A stretch of 64,000 nt of DNA from Bacteroidia bacterium. Lineage in GTDB: Bacteria > Bacteroidota > Bacteroidia > Cytophagales > Cyclobacteriaceae. A model generated the notes under the pieces. The model made no database searches. It was not told the DNA's origin and was given only the letters and a program-made list of their open reading frames with translations. The stretch covers positions 82,277 through 146,276 of the forward strand of contig JAUIAO010000008.1 of assembly GCA_030425425.1 (NCBI GenBank), in the 5' to 3' direction. Position 1 is the stretch's first letter. Every line of letters starts with the position of its first letter. Below, piece by piece: positions 35,601-45,175 of the stretch. A program made the translations under genes and the position numbers.

Positions 35601-35635
35601 AAAAAAACCATCCCAAGAGCACTCAGGATGGCTTT
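35601..35635 (-). terminator. Rho-independent terminator of guaB
   Basis: On the minus strand AAGCCATCC pairs with GGATGGTTT (one G-T wobble, 12-nt loop), followed by a T run (complement of the A run at 35601-35607). It lies 25 nt after the guaB stop. Confidence 0.75.
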
Positions 35636-35659
35636 CACGTTTTTTAACGGAATGTTATT

Positions 35660-37171
<1,512 letters not shown>

Positions 37172-37216
37172 TCACATACAGATTGTAAAACATAAAGGGA
37201 TTTATAATTTCACGGC

Positions 37217-37828
37217 ATGAATGATTTCTTTTCTCTTCTTCTCGATCAAATCTACCAAACTACTTGGCTGGAAGCCGTAGCAGTGTTTTTTGGCCTACTC
37301 AGCGTTTGGTATTCCAAGCAGGAAAATATTTTGGTGTATCCAACTGGGATAGTATCAGTGTTGATATATATCTACATCACACTAGAATACAAGCTATATG
37401 CTGATATGGGGATCAATGCTTATTATTTCATCATGAGTGTGTATGGTTGGTACAATTGGAGACATACCAATAAAGCAGAAGTGGAGCAGATTCCGGTAAC
37501 TAAAAATGATCGGAGTGAAAATCATTTAAGTATTCTATTTCTGGTCTGTGCTTTTCTATTGATTCGATGGGTTTTGATTACGTACACAGACAGTGACGTG
37601 CCGAATTTGGATGCAACCACGACAGCTTTTGCGTTAGTGGGAATGTGGCTGATGGCAAAAAAGAAAATTGAAAACTGGATTGCCTGGATCATTACGGATA
37701 TTATTTCTGTGCCTCTTTATTTGTACAAAGGCTTGCCTTTTACAGCTTTCCAATTTTTAGTGTTTACAGTTTTGGCGACCTGGGGTTATTTTTCGTGGAA
37801 ACGATCATTGGAGGCAAATAAATCATGA
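37217..37828 (+). CDS. pnuC: Nicotinamide riboside transporter PnuC
   Basis: 203-residue inner-membrane protein with about seven hydrophobic segments; the signatures FGLLSVWYSKQENILVYPTG and WYNWR (twice-occurring aromatic pattern) and IENWIAWIITDIISVPLYLYKG are typical of PnuC. It imports nicotinamide riboside; the NadR-like kinase gene 305 bp downstream would trap it as NMN. PnuT (thiamine) is a close relative and could be confused with it, but the kinase neighbour supports NAD salvage. Confidence 0.85.
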   Translation: MNDFFSLLLDQIYQTTWLEAVAVFFGLLSVWYSKQENILVYPTGIVSVLIYIYITLEYKLYADMGINAYYFIMSVYGWYNWRHTNKAEVEQIPVTKNDRSENHLSILFLVCAFLLIRWVLITYTDSDVPNLDATTTAFALVGMWLMAKKKIENWIAWIITDIISVPLYLYKGLPFTAFQFLVFTVLATWGYFSWKRSLEANKS

Positions 37829-38104
37829 ATCAAGTTTTTCGAATCTTTTCATAATAAATTCAAATTGGGCATCTCTAAGTTGTTGCTCTTCCCTGAATTG
37901 CTCATCTCTCGATTCCAATCTTTCTAAAACCTTGTCAAACTGCTCGGCATGGTCGTCAAGTTTGTGAAGAATGCTATTTACAACTTTATTGTTTTCGTAT
38001 GCATAATTTTTGAACTCTTCCATATCTGCAGATAGTCTATCCACATTTCTGGTAAGGTTTGCCATCAATTCTTCTAACTGATTAAATCTCTGATTACTAT
38101 TCAT
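37823..38104 (-). CDS. Small coiled-coil protein of unknown function
   Basis: 93 residues, almost entirely helical and charged with heptad-like spacing (FNQLEELMANLTRNVDRLSADMEEF, then ILHKLDDHAEQFDKVLERL in the middle). No catalytic domain. It lies opposite to and between pnuC (3' ends overlap by 6 nt) and the NadR-like gene, interrupting an otherwise functional pair. Could be a small structural or regulatory protein. Confidence 0.55.
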   Translation of the reverse strand: MNSNQRFNQLEELMANLTRNVDRLSADMEEFKNYAYENNKVVNSILHKLDDHAEQFDKVLERLESRDEQFREEQQLRDAQFEFIMKRFEKLDS

Positions 38105-38117
38105 AAATTAAAGATAA

Positions 38118-38125
38118 TAAGTTTG
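38118..38125 (+). promoter_or_regulatory. -7 promoter element before NadR-like kinase gene
   Basis: TAAGTTTG matches TAnnTTTG exactly but ends only 7 nt before the ATG (38133), implying a very short leader if it is used. Confidence 0.35.
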
Positions 38126-38132
38126 CCAGATC

Positions 38133-38657
38133 ATGATCAAAAAAATTGCAGTAATAGGTCCGGAATCGACAGGGAAAAGTGAACTCTGCCAGCATTTGGC
38201 GAGGATTTACAATACGGAGTGGGTGCCAGAATATGCTCGTTTTTACCTTGATAGGCTAGGAAGAGAATACGAAGAGTCAGATCTACTGGAGATAGCCAAA
38301 GGCCAGATGGCGTGGGAAGATGATAAGGCCGAGTATGCCAGTAACTATTTATTTTGTGATACCAATCTCATAGTGATGAAAGTCTGGAGTGACCACCGAT
38401 ATGGGAGGACTCACAATTGGATACGGGAAGAGCTGGAGAAACGGGAATACGATTTTTATCTGCTCGGGAATATCGATTTGATTTGGAGACCTGATCCCCA
38501 GCGTGAGCATCCAAAGCCAGAAATGAGGAAGCACTTTTTTAACGTTTATGAGAGTTATCTTAAAGAACATAATCTGCCTTATGGATTGGTCTCCGGCATT
38601 GAAGACATGAGAGTGAAGTGCGCTCAGGATCTGATAGAGGATTTTTTCGCGAATTGA
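38133..38657 (+). CDS. NadR-like nicotinamide riboside kinase (AAA_28 ATPase)
   Basis: 174 residues with a P-loop GPESTGKSELCQHLA (residues 8-22), YARFYLDRLGREY, the Walker-B-like DTNLIVMKVW and IDLIWRPDPQREHP. This is the C-terminal kinase domain of NadR as a free-standing protein, expected to phosphorylate nicotinamide riboside to NMN. Closeness to pnuC supports that. The adenylyltransferase and repressor domains of enterobacterial NadR are missing. Confidence 0.85.
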   Translation: MIKKIAVIGPESTGKSELCQHLARIYNTEWVPEYARFYLDRLGREYEESDLLEIAKGQMAWEDDKAEYASNYLFCDTNLIVMKVWSDHRYGRTHNWIREELEKREYDFYLLGNIDLIWRPDPQREHPKPEMRKHFFNVYESYLKEHNLPYGLVSGIEDMRVKCAQDLIEDFFAN

Positions 38658-38752
38658 AATCGTCCTCCAGATCATTTTCTTTTTTGTGCGTGTAGTCTAA
38701 TTGATTCTTTCAATTATTCAGTCAGAGTTTTTATGAACAAAAAGAATTGATC

Positions 38753-38760
38753 TAAGTTTG
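38753..38760 (+). promoter_or_regulatory. -7 promoter element of the TPP-riboswitch transcript
   Basis: TAAGTTTG matches TAnnTTTG exactly and ends 10 nt before the first conserved base of the TPP aptamer, placing the transcription start right at the riboswitch 5' end. Confidence 0.55.
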
Positions 38761-38770
38761 CAACATGATA

Positions 38771-38873
38771 GGGGTGCCTTACGGGCTGTCGCTGCTTTTA
38801 TAAAGAAAGCACGTTAGTCTATCGGGCTGAGATCATACCCAAGAACCTGATCCAGATAATGCTGGCGTAGGGA
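38771..38873 (+). promoter_or_regulatory. TPP (thiamine pyrophosphate) riboswitch
   Basis: THI-box core elements are present in order: GGGGTGCC at 38771, an extended variable P3 arm, GGGCTGAGATCATACCC at about 38824-38840, GAACCTGATCCAGATAATG at about 38843-38861 and GCTGGCGTAGGGA ending at 38873. It precedes the TonB-dependent receptor by 79 nt. In the spacer, an AACCA...TGGTT outer stem with a GGGA/TCCC inner pair (about 38899-38933) may be the expression platform; as no T run follows it, control is more likely translational than by termination. Confidence 0.93.
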
Positions 38874-38952
38874 GGATCGAATTGATCGAGTATGATAACC
38901 AAGGTGGGAAGTTCCCCGCTTTCCGTATGGTTAAAATTAAATTTTCAAAACA

Positions 38953-41448
38953 ATGAAAACTTTGTGGATGTCAGCAGTAATGCTGATCATTTCATTCAGT
39001 GCTTATACCCAGTATAAGCTGAGTGGAAAAGTATCAGATGCAAATGGTGAAGAATTGCCAGGAGCATATGTATGGTTGGAAGGGACGAGAAATGCAACAG
39101 CTGCGGATTTGAATGGCAATTTTGCGATTGGTAGGATTTCAGAAGGAGATTATGTGCTGAAGGCTTCTTTTGTGGGTTATGAGACTTACAGTGAACCAAT
39201 AGAGGTCAATCAGAATACAAATATTCAGATCAGTTTAGAGGAAAGTGTCATCAAGGCGGAAGAAGTGATTGTTTACTCCACCAGAGCAAATGACAAAACG
39301 CCAACAACCTTTTCAGACATTTCAAACGAAGAACTGGAAGAGCGCAATCTTGGTCAGGATCTGCCATTTTTATTGAAGTTTACTCCGTCAGTAGTGGTGA
39401 CATCTGATGCCGGAAATGGTGTTGGTTACTCAGGAATCAGGATAAGAGGTAGTGATCCTACACGTATCAATGTGACGGTAAATGGCATTCCACTTAATGA
39501 TTCAGAATCACATGGAGTGTTTTGGGTAAATATGCCAGACTTTTCTTCTTCGGTAAACAACATCCAGATTCAGCGAGGTGTTGGTACTTCTACGAATGGT
39601 GCAGCGGCATTCGGCGCTACTATAAATCTTCAAACTGACATGCCTGCCCAAGAGGCTTATGGAATGGTGAAAACTGGCTTTGGATCATTCAATACGTGGA
39701 GAAACACTGTAGAGTTCAATACGGGGTTGATCAATAAACGATGGGCTTTTCAGGGACGTTTATCGAGCATTGAATCGGATGGATACATTGACAGAGCAAC
39801 TTCTGATTTGAAATCCTATTATTTATCAGGAGGCTATTATGGAAAAAAGACCACTGTAAAGGCTTTGACTTTTTCTGGCAAAGAGGTGACCTATCAGTCA
39901 TGGTATGGTACTCCGGGTGTTGTGCTTGGTAAGTATGATAACTACAAAGAAATTTTTGGTGAAGAGCCAACAAATCGTCAGGAGGCTTTGGATAATCTTG
40001 TCGGCTTAGGTGGAGAATATTCTACACAAGAGCAATTAGATAATCTGTACAGTTCAGATCGCAAGTTCAATTACTATTTATACGATCGTGAAGTGGATGA
40101 TTACGGTCAGGATCATTACCAACTTCACTTTGCGCATAGTTTCAGTGATCAGCTGAATGTTTCTGCTGCCGTTCATTATACGCATGGAGAAGGTTATTTT
40201 GAGCAGTATCGGAATGATGATGATTTCTCAGATTATGGATTTGATGATGTGGTTTTGAAAGATACTACCATTTCGTCTACAGATCTGATCAGAAGACGCT
40301 GGCTCGACAATGATTTTATTGGAGGGGTCTTCTCTATAAACTACAACACATCGGCCTGGAGCACCACTTTTGGAGGAGGATTTAACTATTATGACGGAGA
40401 CCATTTTGGTGAAATAATTTGGTCAGAGTATGCTAGTAATTCCCAGATCAGAGATCGATATTATGACAACTATGGCAAAAAGACCGATCTCAACTTCTAT
40501 TGGAAAAACAATTATCAGGCTACCGAGCGATTGAACTTGTTTGCTGATTTGCAAGTGCGCGCTTTGAGCTATAAGACCAAAGGTGTAGATAGCGATTTGA
40601 GAAATATTGATGTGGGAGATGACTATTTTTTCTTCAATCCTAAATTCGGAGCAACGTTCACCTTGTCTAATTATAGCAATGTGTATGCTTCGTTTGCAGT
40701 AGCTAATCGTGAGCCCGTACGTGGAGATTTTGTAGATGCACCTGCTGGGGAAGTTCCGAATCCTGAAAATCTCAAAAATATAGAAGCAGGTTACCGTTTC
40801 AATTCTGAAAACGCAATGTTCAATGCCAATGTCTATTACATGGGTTACGATGATCAATTGGTTTTGACAGGAGCGTTGAACGATGTGGGATCAGGAATCC
40901 GAACCAATGTGCCGGAAAGCTATCGTGCTGGTATCGAACTTGTAGGAGGTTACAAAGTAGCTTCTAATGTCAATATTGGCGGTAATTTGACTTTGAGTCA
41001 AAACAAAATCAAGGAGTTTACAGAGGTGCTTTATGACTATGGTCCGAATGCGGCCTCTTATGAAGTGACGAATACTTACATTGACACAGATATCGCTTTT
41101 TCTCCAAGTGTGATCACCGGAGGACAGATAGAAGTGATTCCTGTAAGTGGACTTTCGCTGCAGATTTTGCCAAAGTATGTAGGCAAACAATATCTTGATA
41201 ATACCAGCAATGAAAACAGAGTGATTGACGCGTATTTCATTACGGATTTACTGGCGAGCTATACGCTGAAGCCAAAATGGGCGAAAGAAGTCAATGTTTC
41301 ATTGATGGTGAACAATGTTTTTGATGCCATGTATGAGTCAAACGGATATACCTGGGGATATATGTGGGACGGATTTTTGTATCAACAAAACAATTATTAC
41401 CCACAGGCAGGAACCAATTTCCTGACTTCTCTGACTTTGAAATTTTAG
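38953..41448 (+). CDS. TonB-dependent receptor, predicted thiamine-compound importer
   Basis: 831 residues: signal peptide (to about 18), carboxypeptidase-regulatory-like domain (about 20-100, LSGKVSDANGEELPGAYVWL), plug domain (about 120-230, SGIRIRGSDPTRINVTVNGIP) and a 22-stranded barrel region ending with the typical aromatic terminus TSLTLKF. Energised by TonB-ExbBD. The TPP riboswitch in the leader indicates uptake of thiamine, TPP or a precursor. The gene ends with its own terminator, so it is a single-gene transcript. Confidence 0.92.
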   Translation: MKTLWMSAVMLIISFSAYTQYKLSGKVSDANGEELPGAYVWLEGTRNATAADLNGNFAIGRISEGDYVLKASFVGYETYSEPIEVNQNTNIQISLEESVIKAEEVIVYSTRANDKTPTTFSDISNEELEERNLGQDLPFLLKFTPSVVVTSDAGNGVGYSGIRIRGSDPTRINVTVNGIPLNDSESHGVFWVNMPDFSSSVNNIQIQRGVGTSTNGAAAFGATINLQTDMPAQEAYGMVKTGFGSFNTWRNTVEFNTGLINKRWAFQGRLSSIESDGYIDRATSDLKSYYLSGGYYGKKTTVKALTFSGKEVTYQSWYGTPGVVLGKYDNYKEIFGEEPTNRQEALDNLVGLGGEYSTQEQLDNLYSSDRKFNYYLYDREVDDYGQDHYQLHFAHSFSDQLNVSAAVHYTHGEGYFEQYRNDDDFSDYGFDDVVLKDTTISSTDLIRRRWLDNDFIGGVFSINYNTSAWSTTFGGGFNYYDGDHFGEIIWSEYASNSQIRDRYYDNYGKKTDLNFYWKNNYQATERLNLFADLQVRALSYKTKGVDSDLRNIDVGDDYFFFNPKFGATFTLSNYSNVYASFAVANREPVRGDFVDAPAGEVPNPENLKNIEAGYRFNSENAMFNANVYYMGYDDQLVLTGALNDVGSGIRTNVPESYRAGIELVGGYKVASNVNIGGNLTLSQNKIKEFTEVLYDYGPNAASYEVTNTYIDTDIAFSPSVITGGQIEVIPVSGLSLQILPKYVGKQYLDNTSNENRVIDAYFITDLLASYTLKPKWAKEVNVSLMVNNVFDAMYESNGYTWGYMWDGFLYQQNNYYPQAGTNFLTSLTLKF

Positions 41449-41480
41449 TTCATTGTGTGAATGAACAAATCTTAGGTTTC

Positions 41481-41512
41481 ACAGCTGCTCTTTATAGGGC
41501 AGCTGTTTTTTT
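41481..41512 (+). terminator. Rho-independent terminator after the TonB receptor
   Basis: Stem ACAGCTGC / GCAGCTGT (8 bp) with a 10-nt loop, followed by seven T residues (41506-41512). Confidence 0.85.
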
Positions 41513-41557
41513 ACTCTGAAAATCGAAGACTTTTCCTCATACTGATTGTTATCAACT

Positions 41558-41595
41558 AGGTTGAGTTTGATTGGGAGAACCCACAGGCTCAACCT
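41558..41595 (+). promoter_or_regulatory. Two-stem RNA structure in leader of the thiamine kinase-like gene
   Basis: An 8-bp outer stem AGGTTGAG (41558-41565) / CTCAACCT (41588-41595) encloses a 4-bp inner hairpin TGGG-AGAA-CCCA (41572-41583). It lies about 85 nt before the ATG at 41681 and after the receptor's terminator. It is not a THI-box. A second feature, a direct repeat of TTAGTAAC, follows at about 41649-41664. Function unknown. Confidence 0.35.
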
Positions 41596-41680
41596 GATAA
41601 TAACCAGTGGCATACAGCCAACTAATGTATGGTTTAATTACCGCCGGGTTAGTAACTTAGTAACCAGAACCCCAACAACC

Positions 41681-42307
41681 ATGTCTTCACATCACATCGT
41701 CCGAGACCGACAAGAACCAGCACTTTTAATTCATAGACTGTCTGATTTTGACACCTCCCAACTTCATGGGCTTTTGGAGTGGTCACCAACAGTGGTTTGT
41801 TGTGAGCCAGCCTTGGAGCGATATGTGGAGCTGGGTCACAAGGTGGATATTGCTCTGGTGAGTTTCAATTTTCAGGATCGATGGGAGAAGTTTCTGGCCA
41901 ATCAACAGCCTCTGAAAATACTCGCTCTTCACAATGCTCAGCTGATGGACACAGGGCTGGAAGTTTTAGAACGAGAGAATTATCCAGCGGTGAACATTGT
42001 CACAGATACAGATTCACTTCATGATGTGATAGATGAGTTGATCGATTGGATTAAACTGATAGATGTGGTGGTTTATTCTGGTAAACAGCGCTATGTTTTT
42101 GCAAGGAATGGGGAGTTTTCAAAGTGGTTGGCTGCAGATAGTCATTTGAGGGCACTTGCTCTGGATGAAGACCCGGTGTGGACTACTGAGGGATTTGACA
42201 AAAATTTTTCATCCGAAGAAACAGATGAGATAATGTTGAAAATAACCAATGAAGGAACAGGAAAAATTCATTGCAATGTGCCTTTCGTGATCGAAGAAGA
42301 CTTGTAG
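41681..42307 (+). CDS. Probable thiamine pyrophosphokinase (divergent)
   Basis: 208 residues from ATG 41681 (MSSHHIVRD); the frame is open upstream to 41546 but that part overlies a structured leader. The C-terminal third (WTTEGFDKNF, then EGTGKIHCNV) has the layout of the thiamine-binding domain of TPK, including T-x-G and a final strand pair; the N-terminal domain lacks an obvious DxDS-type motif, so the assignment is tentative. Context after a TPP-riboswitch-controlled receptor supports a role in converting imported thiamine to TPP. Confidence 0.5.
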   Translation: MSSHHIVRDRQEPALLIHRLSDFDTSQLHGLLEWSPTVVCCEPALERYVELGHKVDIALVSFNFQDRWEKFLANQQPLKILALHNAQLMDTGLEVLERENYPAVNIVTDTDSLHDVIDELIDWIKLIDVVVYSGKQRYVFARNGEFSKWLAADSHLRALALDEDPVWTTEGFDKNFSSEETDEIMLKITNEGTGKIHCNVPFVIEEDL

Positions 42308-42340
42308 TCGATGATTGCCAAATGCAGAACGCCGTTTGCT

Positions 42341-43192
42341 TTACGCTTTCTGACAGTATGCAGAAATCATTCTGTCTTTTCCATTCAAATCCTGATGTAT
42401 TTGGATATTCTGATAACCTTGTTGTTCGAGCAAAGACTTTGTTTCATTACCAAAATTCCCGTGTATCTCGAAATACAGTCTTCCTCCTTCATTCAGCGAT
42501 TTCAATCCTAACTCTCCGATTTTTCTATAAAATAGCAGCGGGTCATTATCGGGAACGAAAAGAGCAGAACCCGGCTCATATTTGGTGACGTTGACATGCA
42601 TTGTGTCAAACTCTTGATTTGGGATGTATGGAGGATTACTGACAATGATGTCATATTTCTCTTCTGAATCAGAATTCAAGACATCATTGATTTCGAAGTT
42701 GACCTTTGCATTGATAGCGGAAGCATTTTTCTTGGCAACTGCGATTGCCCCCTCTGCAATATCCCAGGCTTCAACAGAAGCATTATTAAGTCCAAGAGCT
42801 AAACTTATTGCAATGCAGCCAGTACCCGTTCCAATATCCAATATTTTGAGGTTTGGTTTTCTTTCGGCATTAGAAATAATTAGATGAACCAATTCTTCAG
42901 TTTCCGGGCGGGGGATCAGCGTGTTTTCATCTACCGAAAATTGATGACCATAAAACTCAGAAAAGCCCGTAATGTGCTGGACAGGAACAGCATTCTTGAG
43001 TTTTTCAATAGCCGACTCCCATTTCTTAAGTTGCTCTTCTGAAATCTCAAGATTTGTATTGGTGAGTCGCTGAATTCTGGAAATGCCCAGATAATCCTCA
43101 AAAAGAATATTGACGACAGATTCTGCCTCACGCTCATCATAAATTCCCGCAAGCGCCAGAACAGATTCTTTGTAAATTGCAGCCACTTTCAC
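42341..43192 (-). CDS. prmC: Peptide chain release factor N5-glutamine methyltransferase
   Basis: Methylates the GGQ glutamine of release factors. The catalytic NPPY is present (IVSNPPYIPNQEF), the SAM-binding motif ILDIGTGTGCIAISLAL, and the upstream domain motifs HITGFSEFYGHQF and LIPRPETEELV. The frame is open to an ATG at 43219, which would overlap the divergent ribD start; GTG 43192 (283 residues) avoids that and is proposed, with moderate certainty. Its promoter must overlap the start region of ribD. Confidence 0.92.
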   Translation of the reverse strand: MKVAAIYKESVLALAGIYDEREAESVVNILFEDYLGISRIQRLTNTNLEISEEQLKKWESAIEKLKNAVPVQHITGFSEFYGHQFSVDENTLIPRPETEELVHLIISNAERKPNLKILDIGTGTGCIAISLALGLNNASVEAWDIAEGAIAVAKKNASAINAKVNFEINDVLNSDSEEKYDIIVSNPPYIPNQEFDTMHVNVTKYEPGSALFVPDNDPLLFYRKIGELGLKSLNEGGRLYFEIHGNFGNETKSLLEQQGYQNIQIHQDLNGKDRMISAYCQKA

Positions 43193-43207
43193 ACGGCGAA
43201 GATAAAT

Positions 43208-44233
43208 ATGTCTGATCAAGCATACATGCAGCGAGCCCTTCAGTTGGCAAAATTAGGTTTGGGGAATACCAGTCCAAACCCCATGGTAGGGTGTGTGATC
43301 GTGCATGAAGGTCAAATAATTGGAGAAGGCTATCACATGGTCTATGGAGGGCCACATGCGGAGGTCAATGCTGTGAATGCTGTTGAGAATAAGGAGCTAC
43401 TCAAAGAGTCGACCGTTTATGTGACGCTGGAGCCGTGCTCGCATTTTGGTAAAACGCCACCTTGCGCAGATTTACTAGTCAGCCATCAGGTAAAAAAGGT
43501 AATCGTCTGCAACATTGACCCACACCCAATAGTCTCTGGTTCCGGGATAAAGCGATTGCAAAATGCCGGGATAGAAGTGGAAGTAGGCTTGTTGGAGGAG
43601 GCGGGAGAAGAGCTCAATAAAAGATTTTTCACAGCTTTTCGGCAGCAGCGTCCTTATGTGATCCTGAAATGGGCTCAAACTGCTGACGGCTTCATTTCCA
43701 GAAAGAATTTTGATAGCAAATGGATCAGTAATCAATATTCCCGTCAGCTGGTTCATAAGTGGCGATCTGAGGAGGATGCAATTATGGTCGGCACCAATAC
43801 GGCGCATTATGATAATCCTTCATTGACGACACGCGATTGGAGAGGAACTGATCCTGTGAGAATCGTGATAGACCGGGAGTTGAGATTAGAGGGCAATTTG
43901 AATTTGTTTGATGGCTCGGTGAGAACTATTTGCTTCACGGAAAAGGAAGCACAGAATCAAGAGAACCTTCGTTTCATACAGTTGGCAGAATTGAATCCAG
44001 AATCAATCTTGGAAAGCTTGGCGAAGCATCGGATTAACTCTCTAATAATTGAAGGGGGAACTACTTTGATCAATAGTTTTATTGAGGCAGATCTTTGGGA
44101 TGAAGCTCGAGTATTTTCTGCCAAAACTACTTTTGGTGAGGGAATTGAAGCTCCAGAAATAAAATCAGAACCTTTTACCACAGAATCTGTTTTTGAAGAT
44201 CAATTGACCTATTATAGAAATACCCATGGCTGA
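43208..44233 (+). CDS. ribD: Bifunctional riboflavin biosynthesis deaminase/reductase
   Basis: Converts 2,5-diamino-6-ribosylamino-pyrimidinone 5'-phosphate through deamination and reduction in riboflavin synthesis. N-terminal deaminase domain with HAE (His50-Glu52) and the zinc cysteines Cys77 and Cys86 in PCSHFGKTPPC; C-terminal reductase domain (about 145-340; YVILKWAQTADGFIS, IEGGTTLINSF). 341 residues. The 3' end overlaps the next gene by 8 nt. The rest of the rib operon is not here. Confidence 0.95.
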   Translation: MSDQAYMQRALQLAKLGLGNTSPNPMVGCVIVHEGQIIGEGYHMVYGGPHAEVNAVNAVENKELLKESTVYVTLEPCSHFGKTPPCADLLVSHQVKKVIVCNIDPHPIVSGSGIKRLQNAGIEVEVGLLEEAGEELNKRFFTAFRQQRPYVILKWAQTADGFISRKNFDSKWISNQYSRQLVHKWRSEEDAIMVGTNTAHYDNPSLTTRDWRGTDPVRIVIDRELRLEGNLNLFDGSVRTICFTEKEAQNQENLRFIQLAELNPESILESLAKHRINSLIIEGGTTLINSFIEADLWDEARVFSAKTTFGEGIEAPEIKSEPFTTESVFEDQLTYYRNTHG

Positions 44234-44699
44234 AGAACTACAAATACTTAGCACTGCTGATAAGAAAGCACAGTATGAGTCTTTGATTCCGCAGATTGAA
44301 TCATTGATCACTGGAGAAACAGATTTGGTAGCCAACTTGGCGAACATTTCTGCTGCTCTAAAGCAGGGGATGAACTTTTTCTGGGTTGGATTTTATATGG
44401 TGAAGGAAGGTCAGCTGGTTCTTGGGCCTTTTCAGGGGCCTATTGCGTGTACTCGCATCAATAAGGGAAAAGGTGTTTGCGGATCAGCGTGGGAAAATGC
44501 TGAGACGATCATCGTTCCTGATGTGGATGCATTTCCCGGACATATTGCTTGCAGTTCTGATAGTAAATCAGAGATTGTAGTTCCGATAATCAAAGATGGT
44601 GAAGTGATCGGTGTGTTGGATGTAGATAGCTCCGAACTGAATAATTTTGACGAAGTGGATCAGGTGTATTTGGAAAGATTGATGAAGAGCTTGCTATGA
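44226..44699 (+). CDS. msrC: Free methionine-(R)-sulfoxide reductase (GAF-type)
   Basis: 157-residue GAF domain protein. Three cysteines (Cys75, Cys85, Cys109) have exactly the spacing (10 and 24) of the catalytic cysteines of fRMsr, in IACTRI, GVCGSAWE and HIACSSDSKSEIVVP. It reduces free Met-R-sulfoxide in oxidative-damage repair. It overlaps ribD by 8 nt, so they are co-transcribed. A non-coding stretch with a hairpin-rich element follows. Confidence 0.9.
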   Translation: MAEELQILSTADKKAQYESLIPQIESLITGETDLVANLANISAALKQGMNFFWVGFYMVKEGQLVLGPFQGPIACTRINKGKGVCGSAWENAETIIVPDVDAFPGHIACSSDSKSEIVVPIIKDGEVIGVLDVDSSELNNFDEVDQVYLERLMKSLL

Positions 44700-44771
44700 T
44701 TTCGTTTTTAGAATTCAAGAATTTTGATTATCAACTTGGATGATTTAATTCTGGAGAATTTACGATATCAA

Positions 44772-44944
44772 CTAGCTAATAATCAGCGGCAATCAGCAAA
44801 CCAAAATATGGTTTACTCCCACTAGTGGGTTTGATTCCCTGACCCTCTGGGTCGAGAGACATTATGTTTACATAGCAAACTCCATCAATTACCTCGATGG
44901 CTCTGCCTTGATGTAATTTCTTTGCCGCAGGATTAATAAGCTAG
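44772..44944. repeat. Hairpin-rich element with terminal inverted repeats
   Basis: Imperfect terminal inverted repeats: 44772-44792 (CTAGCTAATAATCAGCGGCA...) and 44921-44944, whose complement reads CTAGCTTATTAATCCTGCGG... In between are five small hairpins: AAACC/GGTTT (44798-44814), CCCAC/GTGGG (44818-44829), GACCC/GGGTC (44841-44853), TATG/CATA (44863-44874) and CCATC/GATGG (44882-44900). The core 44817-44874 recurs at 63943-64000. On the minus strand the whole element is one open frame between two TAG codons in the inverted repeats. It looks like a REP/MITE-type mobile repeat. Confidence 0.7.
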
Positions 44945-44951
44945 ATCTTAG

Positions 44952-44959
44952 TATTTTTG
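44952..44959 (+). promoter_or_regulatory. -7 promoter element of the toxin-antitoxin operon
   Basis: TATTTTTG matches TAnnTTTG exactly, 18 nt before the antitoxin ATG (44978) and 7 nt after the end of the repeat element. Confidence 0.45.
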
Positions 44960-44977
44960 GATTAAACTCTCAATCAC

Positions 44978-45175
44978 ATGGTGACAGTCAAGATTAATGA
45001 AGACAGTAAACAAGCAAGGGCACTGGTTGAAATGTTGAGAACTTTTCCGTTTGTTGAGTTCATGGAAAAGCCGCGCTATAATAAGGAAACGGAAAAAGCA
45101 ATTGTTGAGGCTAGGACAGGTAAGGCTAAGAAAGTAAGCTTAGAGGATTTTAGAAAACAGCTCTTATCCGAATAA
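44978..45175 (+). CDS. Antitoxin of YafQ-type toxin-antitoxin pair
   Basis: 65 residues: a short N-terminal strand-helix region (TVKINEDSKQARALVEMLRTFPFVEFM) and a basic, then helical C terminus (KKVSLEDFRKQLLSE). Small antitoxins of this shape (DUF2683-like) commonly precede YafQ toxins in Bacteroidota. The toxin ATG follows its stop directly (0-nt gap), so the pair is coupled. It presumably binds and neutralises the toxin; no clear DNA-binding fold can be named from the sequence. Confidence 0.75.
   Translation: MVTVKINEDSKQARALVEMLRTFPFVEFMEKPRYNKETEKAIVEARTGKAKKVSLEDFRKQLLSE

Noticed and set aside
41546..41680. N-terminal extension of the thiamine pyrophosphokinase-like ORF
   Set aside because: Starts at TTG in a region forming an 8-bp stem-loop; the recognisable protein begins at ATG 41681.
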